Counted from the first letter of the stretch, positions 16,770 through 24,541 are shown. The stretch is DNA of 64,000 nt from Temperatibacter sp965603205 (GCA_965603205.1 CBFDCC010000007.1:62001-126000), one strand, 5' to 3'. Translations and numbers: made by a program. The notes: a model not told the origin generated them from the sequence alone.

Positions 16770-17610
16770 TGACATAACTGCTAACGAGATGGCTACAGGT
16801 AAAAAAATTAGAACCTTGCTTATCGATGATGAACCGCTTGCTATCCGCGGTCTGAAAATAAGGCTGCAAGATTTCGGTGTTATTGAGATCATTGGCACAT
16901 GCTCAAATGGCCGTGACGCCGTAAAGATGATCAAGGAACAAAAGCCTGATCTTGTTTTCTTAGATATTCAAATGCCGGGTTTTGATGGTTTTTCTGTCCT
17001 GCGCTCGCTAGTGGGAGAGGCCGAAATTCCGCTTGTAGTCTTTGTCACAGCTTATGATCAATATGCCCTTGATGCCTTTAAGGCACATGCCGTTGATTAT
17101 CTACTCAAACCTGTTGAGATTGACCGCCTTGCTGAGGCGATTGAGCATGTGAAGGATAGTTTGACACAGCGTGTGGCAATCGAGCAAAATGCACGCCTTG
17201 TTGAGCTGATTGAAAATTTGGATAATCCGCCTAAAGAGGCATTAACGGCTATTCTTGAGCAACCTCTGGATAAGCAAGAGGACCGTTTTGATCCTCAGTT
17301 CCGCATCAAAGACCGCGGCCATATCACTATCGTTGAGATCAAGGATATAGACTATATCGACGCGGCGGGTGATTATATGTGTATCCATGTGGGCGAGAAA
17401 ACCCATATCCTGCGCGAGACCATGAAAACCATGGAAAAGCGCCTAGACCCAAAGATTTTCCAGCGCGTCCACCGCTCCACCATCGTCAATTTAGACATGG
17501 TCAAAGAAGTACGCCCGCACTCAAACGGCGAATGCTTCCTAACACTGCTATGTGGTGAAGAGCTAAAGGTCAGCCGATCATACAAGGATGTTGTTGGAAG
17601 ATTTTTGTAG
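16762..17610 (+). CDS. LytTR-family response regulator
   Basis: The receiver domain (about residues 13-130) has the acidic pair in LLIDDEPLA, phospho-acceptor Asp68 in LVFLDIQMP, and the Lys switch in VDYLLKPVE. The C-terminal ~100 residues are a LytTR DNA-binding domain: VEIKDIDYIDAAGDYMCIH, HILRETMKTMEKRL and FQRVHRSTIVNLDMVKEV. It overlaps the kinase gene by 8 bases, so the two are translationally coupled and form one two-component system. Its position directly after the RND pump genes on the same strand suggests one operon, so it may control the pump or respond to the same stimulus. LytTR targets are usually direct repeats; I see none obvious upstream. Confidence 0.93.
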   Translation: MPNDITANEMATGKKIRTLLIDDEPLAIRGLKIRLQDFGVIEIIGTCSNGRDAVKMIKEQKPDLVFLDIQMPGFDGFSVLRSLVGEAEIPLVVFVTAYDQYALDAFKAHAVDYLLKPVEIDRLAEAIEHVKDSLTQRVAIEQNARLVELIENLDNPPKEALTAILEQPLDKQEDRFDPQFRIKDRGHITIVEIKDIDYIDAAGDYMCIHVGEKTHILRETMKTMEKRLDPKIFQRVHRSTIVNLDMVKEVRPHSNGECFLTLLCGEELKVSRSYKDVVGRFL

Positions 17611-17613
17611 GAG

Positions 17614-17804
17614 TTAGTCAGGCCAGATAACACGGTCTTCTTTTATTTCTTTTAAAAACCAGTCGTGGAAGCCGCGTGACAATATCCATTCTATTCTATC
17701 ACCACGCCAAAAAACTTTTTTGGTTTCATGGGTGTCGGCTGTCATGCTTTTGATAAGTTTGACAGTGCGCATGGCATCTTTCTGAAAGAGAGGTGTTTTT
17801 TTTT
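17614..17804 (-). other. Displaced C-terminal coding segment of the glutathione S-transferase (frameshift)
   Basis: Nine A on the coding strand (T-run 17796-17804) separate the main GST frame from a second frame. Removing one A gives RLKKTPLFQKDAMRTVKLIKS, a natural GST C-terminus, which continues through MTADTHETKKVFWRGDRIEW to a TAA at 17614-17616. In the present frame the protein instead ends with a Ser/Cys/His-rich tail at 17726. The cause could be a real frameshift, transcriptional slippage on the A9 run, or a sequencing error. Confidence 0.7.
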
Positions 17805-18373
17805 AATCTGCTTAACCATGCTACAGTCTTTGGGTATTTATTTTCATCTAGTTTAAACCCTAATGGCTTGAGTGCTGCCATGTGAGGCCAAAGAGCAAAG
17901 TCTGCAAAACTTAACTCTTTTCCAAACATGTACGGCTCTTGGTGATTTAGTAGCGCTTCCACTTCAAAAAAGATACATTCCAAATCATGCTGTGCCTTTT
18001 CCTTTAACCCAATCATTGGTACGTCGGGGCGTTCAGTCCATAACCACAGAGAGCAGTCAACGAGAATTGCATCCACACGTGTATCAAATAAGCGCTCAAT
18101 AGCGCGAGCTTTCACACGTTTAGCTGGGCTGCTTGGGTAGATAGGTTTTTCAGGATAAGCATGGTCTATATAGGCGAGAATATCAGATGAATTAACTATA
18201 GTGATATCACCATCAACCAAGGCAGGGACTTCACCTCGTGAGTTAGTGGCCTTTAAGCTCTCATGATTGTCATGGCGAAGGCCATCGATGGCTTCATATG
18301 CTATGCCTTTATAGTCTAGAGCAAGGGCAACTTTACGCGCAAAAGGGCTGAACCAATTTGTATAAAGTTTCAT
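17726..18373 (-). CDS. Glutathione S-transferase family protein (C-terminus frameshifted)
   Basis: The N-terminal thioredoxin-fold domain is intact: MKLYTNWFSPFARKVALAL with the catalytic-site Ser-Pro, the cis-proline loop GEVPALVDG, and the gamma-glutamyl-binding segment NSSDILAYI. The helical C-terminal domain includes FGKELSFADFALWPHMAAL. The frame then runs into a poly-A tract after WLSRLKK and ends with an unnatural tail, while the expected continuation lies in the next frame to 17614. The intended protein would be about 252 residues. The gene starts 17 bases after the YmdB-like gene, so they are probably cotranscribed. Substrate cannot be predicted. Confidence 0.8.
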   Translation of the reverse strand: MKLYTNWFSPFARKVALALDYKGIAYEAIDGLRHDNHESLKATNSRGEVPALVDGDITIVNSSDILAYIDHAYPEKPIYPSSPAKRVKARAIERLFDTRVDAILVDCSLWLWTERPDVPMIGLKEKAQHDLECIFFEVEALLNHQEPYMFGKELSFADFALWPHMAALKPLGFKLDENKYPKTVAWLSRLKKNTSLSERCHAHCQTYQKHDSRHP

Positions 18374-18390
18374 TCATAGATCCTTTTAGT

Positions 18391-19206
18391 TTAAACCTCA
18401 GGGATATGCTGCATCAGACGTGGGCCCATGCGTAATGGTTCAATGCGCTTGGTTAGGCCTGTACGGTCATCAGTCTCGACAAATGTACCACAGACGGTTG
18501 CTTCGCCCTTGGCGGGGCTAAAACGCTCTTTATTCATGCTGGTTAAAAAGCGACTAAGCGGCTCGGCCTTGTCCATGCCAATAACACTGTCATAGTCGCC
18601 GCACATGCCCGCGTCCGTTTGATAACCCGTGCCTTTGTTTAATATTTGCGTATCACCTGTCGGCACATGGGAATGCGTCCCCACAACTGCTGTTACACGC
18701 CCATCAAGATATTGACCCATCGCCATTTTTTCTGAGGTCGCCTCGCCGTGGAAATCAACAAATATGGCATCAACAGTAGCGCCGAGGCGGTATTTAGTAA
18801 GGATTTTATCAATAGCGCGAAACGGGCAGTCAAGCGGATACATGAACACACGCCCCATGGCATTGATTACCAAAACCTTTTTGCCGCGCGGCGCATCATA
18901 CACATGATAACCACGACCAGGCGTGCCTTCTGGATAGTTTGCTGGGCGTAAGACGCGATTATCTTTGTTGATGATATTTAAAATATCTTTTTGGTCAAAG
19001 GTATGATTGCCGCCAGAAATAACATCAGCGCCAGCCTCCATGACTTGGTTCGCGATTTTTTCTGTGGTGCCAAAACCCGATGCCGCATTTTCGGCATTTA
19101 CAATGATGAAATCCAGTTTCAGGTTTTTCTTTAGATCAGGCAACGCGTCGATAGCAGCAGTGCGGCCACTACGTCCAACAAGATCCCCCAAAAATAATAT
19201 ACGCAT
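18391..19206 (-). CDS. YmdB-family metallophosphoesterase (TIGR00282 type)
   Basis: The 271-residue protein opens with MRILFLGDLVGRSGR and shows the metal-binding sequence of this dinuclear phosphodiesterase family: GDxxG, NAENAA, GGNHTFDQKD, VDFHGEATSEK and GTHSHVPTGD. Bacillus subtilis YmdB is a 2',3'- and 3',5'-cyclic nucleotide phosphodiesterase affecting sporulation and biofilm choice. In alphaproteobacteria the gene is conserved, often near 5-FCL, but its role is unstudied to my knowledge. It lies downstream of 5-FCL on the same strand, separated by a cluster of repeats. Confidence 0.92.
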   Translation of the reverse strand: MRILFLGDLVGRSGRTAAIDALPDLKKNLKLDFIIVNAENAASGFGTTEKIANQVMEAGADVISGGNHTFDQKDILNIINKDNRVLRPANYPEGTPGRGYHVYDAPRGKKVLVINAMGRVFMYPLDCPFRAIDKILTKYRLGATVDAIFVDFHGEATSEKMAMGQYLDGRVTAVVGTHSHVPTGDTQILNKGTGYQTDAGMCGDYDSVIGMDKAEPLSRFLTSMNKERFSPAKGEATVCGTFVETDDRTGLTKRIEPLRMGPRLMQHIPEV

Positions 19207-19231
19207 TTTGTTATCTCTTTTTAATTAGAAA

Positions 19232-19281
19232 CCTCGCATTGGCTCGGCCTCGTGGTCGCTCGGTACGGAAACGGTGTTTCC
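19232..19281 (+). repeat. Hairpin-ended interspersed repeat, copy 2
   Basis: Core CCTCGCATTGGCTCGGCCTC, then TCGGTAC and terminal hairpin GGAAAC-GGT-GTTTCC followed by TA. Lies just upstream of the YmdB-like gene. Confidence 0.75.
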
Positions 19282-19292
19282 TAAATTTATAT

Positions 19293-19343
19293 CCTCGCTA
19301 AAGCTGCGGCCTCTCACTTGGTCGGTACGGAAACGGTGTTTCC
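19293..19343 (+). repeat. Hairpin-ended interspersed repeat, copy 3
   Basis: A diverged core (CCTCGCTAAAGCTGCGGCCTC) leads to TCGGTAC and the same hairpin as copy 2, GGAAAC-GGT-GTTTCC, then TA. It is a direct tandem of copy 2 with a 61-bp period. Confidence 0.7.
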
Positions 19344-19353
19344 TAGCTTAATA

Positions 19354-19402
19354 GCGCGTAGCGCGTACCGAACGACTGTGAGGCGGCGACCATTCGCCGA
19401 GC
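19354..19402 (-). repeat. Hairpin-ended interspersed repeat, copy 4 (inverted, diverged)
   Basis: On the minus strand GCTCGGC...GCCTCAC leads to TTCGGTAC and hairpin GCGC-TAC-GCGC followed by TA. The core is partly lost, but the end structure is kept. Confidence 0.55.
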
Positions 19403-19415
19403 TTAGAGAGAATTA

Positions 19416-19982
19416 TTACTTAGAAGCCATTACCACACCCGCTTCGGTAATGATACCGTGCATTGGAAAATCATGAGCCTCGCGTGGTATATCATCGACA
19501 AACTGGCCTGCGTAAGCAAAACCAAATGCCTTTAGAACGGGGTAAGCCGCTAACGTGCGGTCATAATAGCCACCGCCATAACCAAGACGATAACAATCCG
19601 CGTCATAAGACAGCAACGGTACGATCAATACGCTAGGCATCACCACAGGCGCGTCATCTGCTGGATGGCTCGTGCCATAGGGGCCTTCTGTCAGTGGGTC
19701 ACCCATAGCCCACTGCCTAAACTCCAGCGGGGCATCTTTTTGCGCGACAACAGGTAGGGCGGTTTTAAAGCCAGATTTTGAAAGGCTATGCATTAAAAAT
19801 CTGGGATCAAGTTCATCCCCCATGGGCCAGTAAAGACCAATTGTTGAGCCAGCCGCTAAACCTTCCAGCAATTTCATGCCGTGTTTAGCTGCGGCCTCTG
19901 CTGATGCATAGTCATGCATGGCCTGAAGGCTGGCGCGAATGTCGCTAGCCTCTTTGCGTAGTGTGATTTTGGTTGAAGTCAT
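19416..19982 (-). CDS. 5-formyltetrahydrofolate cyclo-ligase
   Basis: This ATP-dependent enzyme returns 5-formyl-THF to 5,10-methenyl-THF. The 188-residue length is normal. Recognisable parts are the N-terminal helix LRKEASDIRASL, IGLYWPMGDELDPR for the ATP/folate region, and the family signature VPLLSYDADCYRLGYGGGYYDRTLA near residues 120-145. It lies directly downstream of the 6S RNA gene on the same strand, the classic bacterial ssrS-ygfA (fthC) pairing. Repeats crowd both of its flanks. Confidence 0.93.
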   Translation of the reverse strand: MTSTKITLRKEASDIRASLQAMHDYASAEAAAKHGMKLLEGLAAGSTIGLYWPMGDELDPRFLMHSLSKSGFKTALPVVAQKDAPLEFRQWAMGDPLTEGPYGTSHPADDAPVVMPSVLIVPLLSYDADCYRLGYGGGYYDRTLAAYPVLKAFGFAYAGQFVDDIPREAHDFPMHGIITEAGVVMASK

Positions 19983-19994
19983 CTAGGTCTAGAT

Positions 19995-20038
19995 CCTCGC
20001 ATTAGCTCGGCCTCACCATCGTTCGGTACGGCTTTGCC
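19995..20038 (+). repeat. Hairpin-ended interspersed repeat, copy 5
   Basis: Perfect core CCTCGCATTAGCTCGGCCTC, then TTCGGTAC and a short hairpin GGC-TTT-GCC followed by TA. Lies between 6S RNA and 5-FCL. Confidence 0.75.
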
Positions 20039-20059
20039 TAATTATTTATATTTAAGCAT

Positions 20060-20110
20060 CCTCGCATTGGCTCGGGCGCGTGGTCACGCTTGCCTCACTT
20101 TGTTCGGATA
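20060..20110 (+). repeat. Hairpin-ended interspersed repeat, copy 6 (diverged)
   Basis: The first 16 bases (CCTCGCATTGGCTCGG) match the core, and TTCGGATA near 20103-20110 replaces TTCGGTAC; no clear end hairpin remains. With copy 7 it forms a 116-bp inverted pair. Confidence 0.6.
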
Positions 20111-20126
20111 GGAGGTCGCTATATTA

Positions 20127-20175
20127 GGATGTTTGCATCCGTACCGAGCAAGCGCGAGGCCGAGCTAATGCGAGG
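20127..20175 (-). repeat. Hairpin-ended interspersed repeat, copy 7 (inverted)
   Basis: On the minus strand CCTCGCATTAGCTCGGCCTC leads to CTCGGTAC and hairpin GGATG-CAAA-CATCC followed by TA. Its core pairs with that of copy 6. Confidence 0.72.
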
Positions 20176-20215
20176 ATTTAAGATATAACCCCCGAGCGTC
20201 AGCGAGGGTATCTAA

Positions 20216-20392
20216 GAGAAAAAGTTGCGGGAACCATAGGTGCCGTTTCGGCGTATGTATTCTCCGGAACCTGACAAGTCAGGTGGGCGCCGTATGTAAA
20301 AGACCAAGGCCCTAAACAGGGATAGCTCCCTAAAGAGAATTATAGCCCCGGGACAGTACTTCATACCTACCACGTACACCACAGAACCCGCA
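20216..20392 (-). ncRNA. ssrS: 6S RNA
   Basis: The ~175-base segment starts 7 bases after a near-consensus promoter. Its ends pair: GCGGG (20391-20387) with CCCGC (20231-20227), and inside them GGTG with CACC, separated by unpaired stretches as in the 6S open-complex mimic. The 3' half carries GCGCCCACCTGACTTGTCAG, whose CCTGAC/GTCAGG hairpin resembles alphaproteobacterial 6S RNAs. The closing stem is followed by AACTTTTTC, a terminator-like U-run. It lies directly upstream of 5-FCL on the same strand, the usual place of ssrS. 6S RNA binds the housekeeping RNA polymerase holoenzyme. I could not fold it computationally. Confidence 0.8.
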
Positions 20393-20398
20393 GGGCCT

Positions 20399-20427
20399 AT
20401 TGTAGGGCTTCATCAATATAAACTCAA
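20399..20427 (-). promoter_or_regulatory. Promoter of 6S RNA
   Basis: On the minus strand TTGAGT (20427-20422), 17 bases, then TACAAT (20404-20399) is a near-consensus housekeeping promoter placed exactly where the 6S 5' end is expected. The remaining 70 bases up to rsmD show nothing further. Confidence 0.7.
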
Positions 20428-20500
20428 CAGATTTTACATAAGATAATTTGATTAGCGTTGGCTGTTAGGAAAAACATACGCAAGTCCGCATTCAAATAGA

Positions 20501-21049
20501 CTAGAAGCTTATAAAGAGAATACGCTGCTTGCCTTGCTTTCGATCATCAATAATCTGTAAACCATCTGGAATCTCTAGCGGATCAGATTTATGCAATTCA
20601 CAAATAATCACCCCATCTTTGGCTAGCCAGTCATTTTCTAGAATACTGTTTAACGTGGGCGTGACTAGTCCCTTGCTATAGGGCGGGTCCATGAAGATTA
20701 TATCAAATGGCGCCTTGGCTCTAGGTAGGGCGGTCGCGCGTGTGGCAATAACAGTGGTGTCTTTTGCCACATCCACCTTTTTGATATTTGCCTGTAAAAA
20801 TTTTAATGATTCTGGGCTGTTGTCAACGAAGGTCACGGCTGTGGCACCGCGAGATAATGCTTCTAACCCCAGTCCGCCTGTACCGGAAAATATATCTGCG
20901 ACATTAGCCCCCAGCATATCGGGGAAGCGTGGGTGCACCAGCATGGAGAATATACGCCCCCGCATCTTTTCAGATGTGGGGCGTATACTTAATCCCTCTG
21001 GAACGGCCAGTTGGCGGCCTTTGTATTTCCCAGCAATTATACGGGTCAT
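20501..21049 (-). CDS. rsmD: 16S rRNA (guanine(966)-N2)-methyltransferase
   Basis: The 182-residue enzyme uses SAM to methylate G966 of 16S rRNA. It has the family opening MTRIIAGKYKGRQLAVP, RPTSEKMRGRIFSML, the SAM loop VADIFSGTGGLGLEALSRGA and the N2-methyltransferase catalytic motif DPPY in FDIIFMDPPYSKGL. Its ATG overlaps the stop of the pseudouridine synthase gene (ATGA), so the two are translationally coupled. Both modify ribosomal RNA, a common alphaproteobacterial pairing. Confidence 0.95.
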   Translation of the reverse strand: MTRIIAGKYKGRQLAVPEGLSIRPTSEKMRGRIFSMLVHPRFPDMLGANVADIFSGTGGLGLEALSRGATAVTFVDNSPESLKFLQANIKKVDVAKDTTVIATRATALPRAKAPFDIIFMDPPYSKGLVTPTLNSILENDWLAKDGVIICELHKSDPLEIPDGLQIIDDRKQGKQRILFISF

Positions 21050-22248
21050 CGTTTATTGGTCGGCTTATTTGTTGGCTTATTTTGGGGCTTTTTATTCGCA
21101 GTTTTATCCGCGGCTCTTTTTTGAGCAGCCTTTTTTTGTGCTGCTTCTCTGTCTTCGCTTTCCGCGCGACGCGAGCTAACAGGTCTAACACGTACTTTAT
21201 CAGGCTTATCAAAAGGCTTGTCACTAGACTTTGACTTATAACCTTTATCGTCTCCATCTATTCTACGGCGTTGCTCAGCTTTGAATTGGGTACGGCGTTT
21301 ATCACCAGGTTTAACGCCCGGTTTTTTCTTTGCCTTAGCCCATTTTGATTTGTCAGTCTTTTTCTCAGTTTCGCCAGCACTACCCTTGCGCATGCCAAAA
21401 AATTCTGGGATCACATCACGCAATTGCTTGCTGGTGACTTGCGCACTACCTTCATCGGGCAGTGTGCCTAATGTGAAAGGACCATAGTTGGTGCGAATGA
21501 GACGGTTCACGGTTAAGCCAAGATGTTCCATCACCTTACGAACTTCACGGTTTTTACCTTCGGTGATCGAGACATTAAGCCATGCATTGGCACCTGTTTG
21601 GCGGTCTAAGATGGCTTCGATTTTGTTGTAGCGAACGCCCTCAATTGTAATGCCTTTTTTAAGCTGTGCTAATGAGGCAGTACTAACGCGACCATGTACA
21701 CGCACACGGTAACGACGCACAAGACCTGTGTCAGGCAGTTCTAACCAACGGGCTAATTCGCCGTCATTGGTTAGCAGTAATAATCCTTCAGTGCTCATGT
21801 CTAAGCGGCCAACTGATATCACACGACCCATATGGGCAGGCAAATTTTCAAATACGGTTGGGCGGCCTTGTGGGTCATGATACGTTGTTAGGGTGCCTTT
21901 GCGTTTGTGAAAACGCCATAACTTAGTCTCGGCAACTTCACCAACGGGATTGCCGTCAACAACAATGCCTTTAAGACTTGTAACGAGCACAGCAGGCGTA
22001 GTAAGGATTTTACCGTCTAATGATACACGGCCAGCCTCAATAATACGTTCAACAGCACGACGCGACCCAATGCCAACGCGGGCTAATACTTTGGCGATAC
22101 GCTCACCCTTAGGCTCAATATCTGTTTCAGTAGCTGACTCTGTATTGATGCTTAAGACAGTTTTTTTATTTTGATGCTCGTCAGCGGCGGTATCCACGGC
22201 GGCTTCGTCATCGGTGTTTTCTATTTCTTCATTCATGGCGCGCACCAT
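21046..22248 (-). CDS. rluB: RluB-like 23S rRNA pseudouridine synthase with long basic tail
   Basis: I prefer the ATG at 22248, preceded by GTGAGG, over the TTG at 22272. An acidic N-terminus of ~45 residues leads to the S4 RNA-binding domain (RIAKVLARVGIGSRRAVERII...GRVSLDG). The RsuA/RluB catalytic domain follows with Asp in GRLDMSTEGLLLLTNDG, then GKNREVRKVMEHLGL. The last ~120 residues are very rich in Lys, Arg and Asn/Pro (NKKPQNKPTNKPTNKR) and low in complexity, probably an RNA-binding tail. RluB-type enzymes modify U2605 of 23S rRNA; RluE/F-like specificity cannot be excluded. Confidence 0.88.
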   Translation of the reverse strand: MVRAMNEEIENTDDEAAVDTAADEHQNKKTVLSINTESATETDIEPKGERIAKVLARVGIGSRRAVERIIEAGRVSLDGKILTTPAVLVTSLKGIVVDGNPVGEVAETKLWRFHKRKGTLTTYHDPQGRPTVFENLPAHMGRVISVGRLDMSTEGLLLLTNDGELARWLELPDTGLVRRYRVRVHGRVSTASLAQLKKGITIEGVRYNKIEAILDRQTGANAWLNVSITEGKNREVRKVMEHLGLTVNRLIRTNYGPFTLGTLPDEGSAQVTSKQLRDVIPEFFGMRKGSAGETEKKTDKSKWAKAKKKPGVKPGDKRRTQFKAEQRRRIDGDDKGYKSKSSDKPFDKPDKVRVRPVSSRRAESEDREAAQKKAAQKRAADKTANKKPQNKPTNKPTNKR

Positions 22249-22325
22249 AAACTTTAAGGCCTCACTTAGCAACTTAAAGTGCTTTCCTCTTGACGATTAG
22301 GGTATGATGGCGTCATGTTGTATGC

Positions 22326-22778
22326 ATGATTAATGAATTTCCACTGATGAAACAAGCGCTTGAGCAGGCTGAACTTGCTGCAAAATCGGGAGAGGTACCC
22401 GTTGGTGCCGTGCTGGTTGATGGTAGCGGCCAAGTATTAGCGCGTACATTTAATCGTGTTGTCACAGACTCCGACCCTACTGCGCACGCTGAAATGCTTG
22501 CCATACGCGCAGCCGCTAAGGCATTAGGCAGTGAGCGGCTAACGGGTTGTGATCTATATGTGACGCTAGAACCCTGCGCTATGTGCGCGCAAGCCATTGC
22601 CTTTGCCCGAATCAGACGCGTTTATTATGGCGCGGATGACCCTAAGGGCGGCGGCATTGCCGTTGGCGCACGCGTGTTTGATCAAGATACCTGTCATCAT
22701 AAGCCAGAGGTTTATGGCGGCATAAACGAAAAAGAGTCGGCAAAAATCCTACGAGACTTTTTTGCTCAAAGGCGGTAG
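22326..22778 (+). CDS. tadA: tRNA-specific adenosine deaminase
   Basis: TadA converts A34 of tRNA-Arg(ACG) to inosine. The zinc/active-site motifs are HAEML with the catalytic Glu (about residue 57) and PCAMC (about residue 87). The product is 150 residues, the normal size, and keeps GEVPVGAVLVDG and YYGADDPKGGG. The gene is divergent from the rluB-like gene with a 77-base gap and is followed 29 bases later by the MscS gene. Riboflavin- or cytosine-deaminase relatives are less likely given the AR-IRRVYYGA pattern. Confidence 0.92.
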   Translation: MINEFPLMKQALEQAELAAKSGEVPVGAVLVDGSGQVLARTFNRVVTDSDPTAHAEMLAIRAAAKALGSERLTGCDLYVTLEPCAMCAQAIAFARIRRVYYGADDPKGGGIAVGARVFDQDTCHHKPEVYGGINEKESAKILRDFFAQRR

Positions 22779-22807
22779 TCTAGCGTCTGATAAGAAGAGG
22801 AAATGAT

Positions 22808-24109
22808 GTGTTTGATAATGCAAGGGTGCAGATACAGAACATAATTTTGCAAATCTGGACTTGGGTTCAAACTAATTTGCTAGAGTGGACGCGTGTGTTT
22901 GAGATAGCGCTCATTCTTGTGATCTGGTTTGTTTCGCGTATCATTAGCACATGGTTGCGTGGTTATATTGTACGTCTCAGCGAAGATAAGGAATGGATTG
23001 AACGTATCGACAGACGTTTCATGAAACCCATCTTTCCAGTGGCTTTCTCACTGACCTTCATTTTTACAGCAGAATTCATTATAGAACCCTTTATGGGGCC
23101 TGCTTATTTCCTTGGTGTTGCCACAAGTTTAATTGCGGCTTGGCTCGTGATCCGCTTGGCTATGGGCTTTGTGGCCAATAGAGAACTTGCACGATTTATT
23201 TCAGCGATGGTTTGGTCCGTTGCCGCCCTTAATATTATGGGATTGCTTGCCCCGATTTTGCTTGTGTTAGATTCAGCTAATTTACCACTGGGTGAATCTG
23301 AGATCAGTGCGTTGGATATCATCAGCGGCATTGGCAGCTTTGCTATTTTTCTTTGGGCTGCACTGGCGCTGGCCAGTCTTATTGAATCTCGCCTTAAGGC
23401 AATGCAGGGGATGCCGCCCTCTGCGCGGGTACTCATCGTAAAAACCGGTAAAATTATACTGGTGATTATTGCCTTCTTAATGGCATTAACGGCCACGGGT
23501 ATTGATCTAACGGCGCTGGCTGTTTTTGGTGGTGCACTTGGTGTTGGTATCGGTTTTGGTTTGCAGCGCGTTGTTGGTAACTTTATTTCTGGATTAATCC
23601 TGCTGCTTGATAATTCAATCAAGCCCGGTGATGTGATTGAAACGGGCGGCACATACGGTATCATTAATAAACTTGCAGCGCGTTATACCTCTGTTATCAC
23701 GCGAGACGGCACAGAATTTTTGATCCCTAATGAGGATTTGCTAACCAAACCTGTGATCAACTGGTCTCATTCAGATAGTTATGTTCGCCGTAAGATACCG
23801 TTGCAAATTTCGTATAATTGCGATCCAAATAAGGCTATGGAGCTGATGATAGAGGCTGCTTTAACTGATGCCCGTGTGCTGAGAACTAAAAAGAGAATGC
23901 CTGTTGTGCGGTTTATGGATTTTGGTGATAGTGGGATAACACTTGAGCTGCGCATGTGGTTAGGTGACCCCCATGATGGGGTTAACAATGTAGCGAGCAA
24001 TATACGCCTCGCCATATGGGATTTATTTAAAAAGAATGGCATAGAATTCCCTTATCCTACTCGCACGCTCTATGTGAAAAAAGAACCTGGTGCTGAGCCG
24101 TTAATTTAA
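22808..24109 (+). CDS. MscS-family mechanosensitive channel
   Basis: The 433-residue protein begins at a GTG 8 bases after GAGG. Several transmembrane helices (about 15-35, 70-90, 95-125, 140-165, 180-205) come before the pore-lining TM3 (ALAVFGGALGVGIGFGLQRVVGNFISGLIL), which has the Gly/Ala packing of MscS. The beta domain follows: LDNSIKPGDVIETGGTYG, AARYTSVITRDGTEFLIPNEDLL. It should release solutes on hypo-osmotic shock. The larger membrane part resembles the YbdG/YjeP-intermediate class rather than the minimal three-helix MscS. Confidence 0.92.
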   Translation: MFDNARVQIQNIILQIWTWVQTNLLEWTRVFEIALILVIWFVSRIISTWLRGYIVRLSEDKEWIERIDRRFMKPIFPVAFSLTFIFTAEFIIEPFMGPAYFLGVATSLIAAWLVIRLAMGFVANRELARFISAMVWSVAALNIMGLLAPILLVLDSANLPLGESEISALDIISGIGSFAIFLWAALALASLIESRLKAMQGMPPSARVLIVKTGKIILVIIAFLMALTATGIDLTALAVFGGALGVGIGFGLQRVVGNFISGLILLLDNSIKPGDVIETGGTYGIINKLAARYTSVITRDGTEFLIPNEDLLTKPVINWSHSDSYVRRKIPLQISYNCDPNKAMELMIEAALTDARVLRTKKRMPVVRFMDFGDSGITLELRMWLGDPHDGVNNVASNIRLAIWDLFKKNGIEFPYPTRTLYVKKEPGAEPLI

Positions 24110-24121
24110 AAGGATATTTTC

Positions 24122-24541
24122 ATGAAGATAGGTCAATTCGCCTTAAATCTAGTTGTCGCATTTATATCTTTTGGGGTTTTGCACGCGCTTGGTAACATAT
24201 TTATTTATGGTGGGGCATTAGAATCCATGTCTGAATATATGAGGTCAGCAGACGATCCGCAGCAACAGTGGATACGGGTCGGTCATTTATTGCAGACTGC
24301 AGCAATGGTTTATTTGTGGCTAGGGGGCTTTGCTACTAACAATCTGCGCGGTGGTGCTGTCTTTGGCATGGTATATGGCACCATAATCGCCGCGACAAAT
24401 ATGGTGTGGTGGAGCAGTATAAAATTACCAGTAGATGGTATGGTTGTTTCTATAATCTCTGGTGTGATCATCGGCGGGCTAGTTGGTATGATACTGGCTA
24501 AACTATATGATGATGGGCGTGAGAAAACTCTAAAAGAGTAA
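24122..24541 (+). CDS. Small four-helix membrane protein of unknown function
   Basis: The 139 residues contain four hydrophobic segments: LNLVVAFISFGVLHALGNIFIY, LLQTAAMVYLWLGGFA, AVFGMVYGTIIAATNMVWW and VVSIISGVIIGGLVGMILA. A polar loop after the first (MSEYMRSADDPQQQWIRVGH) separates it from the rest. An AAGGA Shine-Dalgarno lies before the ATG, and the gene starts 12 bases after the MscS gene, so it is probably in the same transcript. I do not recognise the family. Confidence 0.7.
   Translation: MKIGQFALNLVVAFISFGVLHALGNIFIYGGALESMSEYMRSADDPQQQWIRVGHLLQTAAMVYLWLGGFATNNLRGGAVFGMVYGTIIAATNMVWWSSIKLPVDGMVVSIISGVIIGGLVGMILAKLYDDGREKTLKE

Noticed and set aside
20181..20215. GC-rich segment CCCCCGAGCGTCAGCGAGGG, possible tRNA arm
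   Set aside because: No cloverleaf or T-loop can be drawn; it is only a weak hairpin next to the 6S 3' end.
23104..23664. 186-residue open frame on the minus strand
   Set aside because: Antisense of the MscS pore region; biased composition explains the openness.
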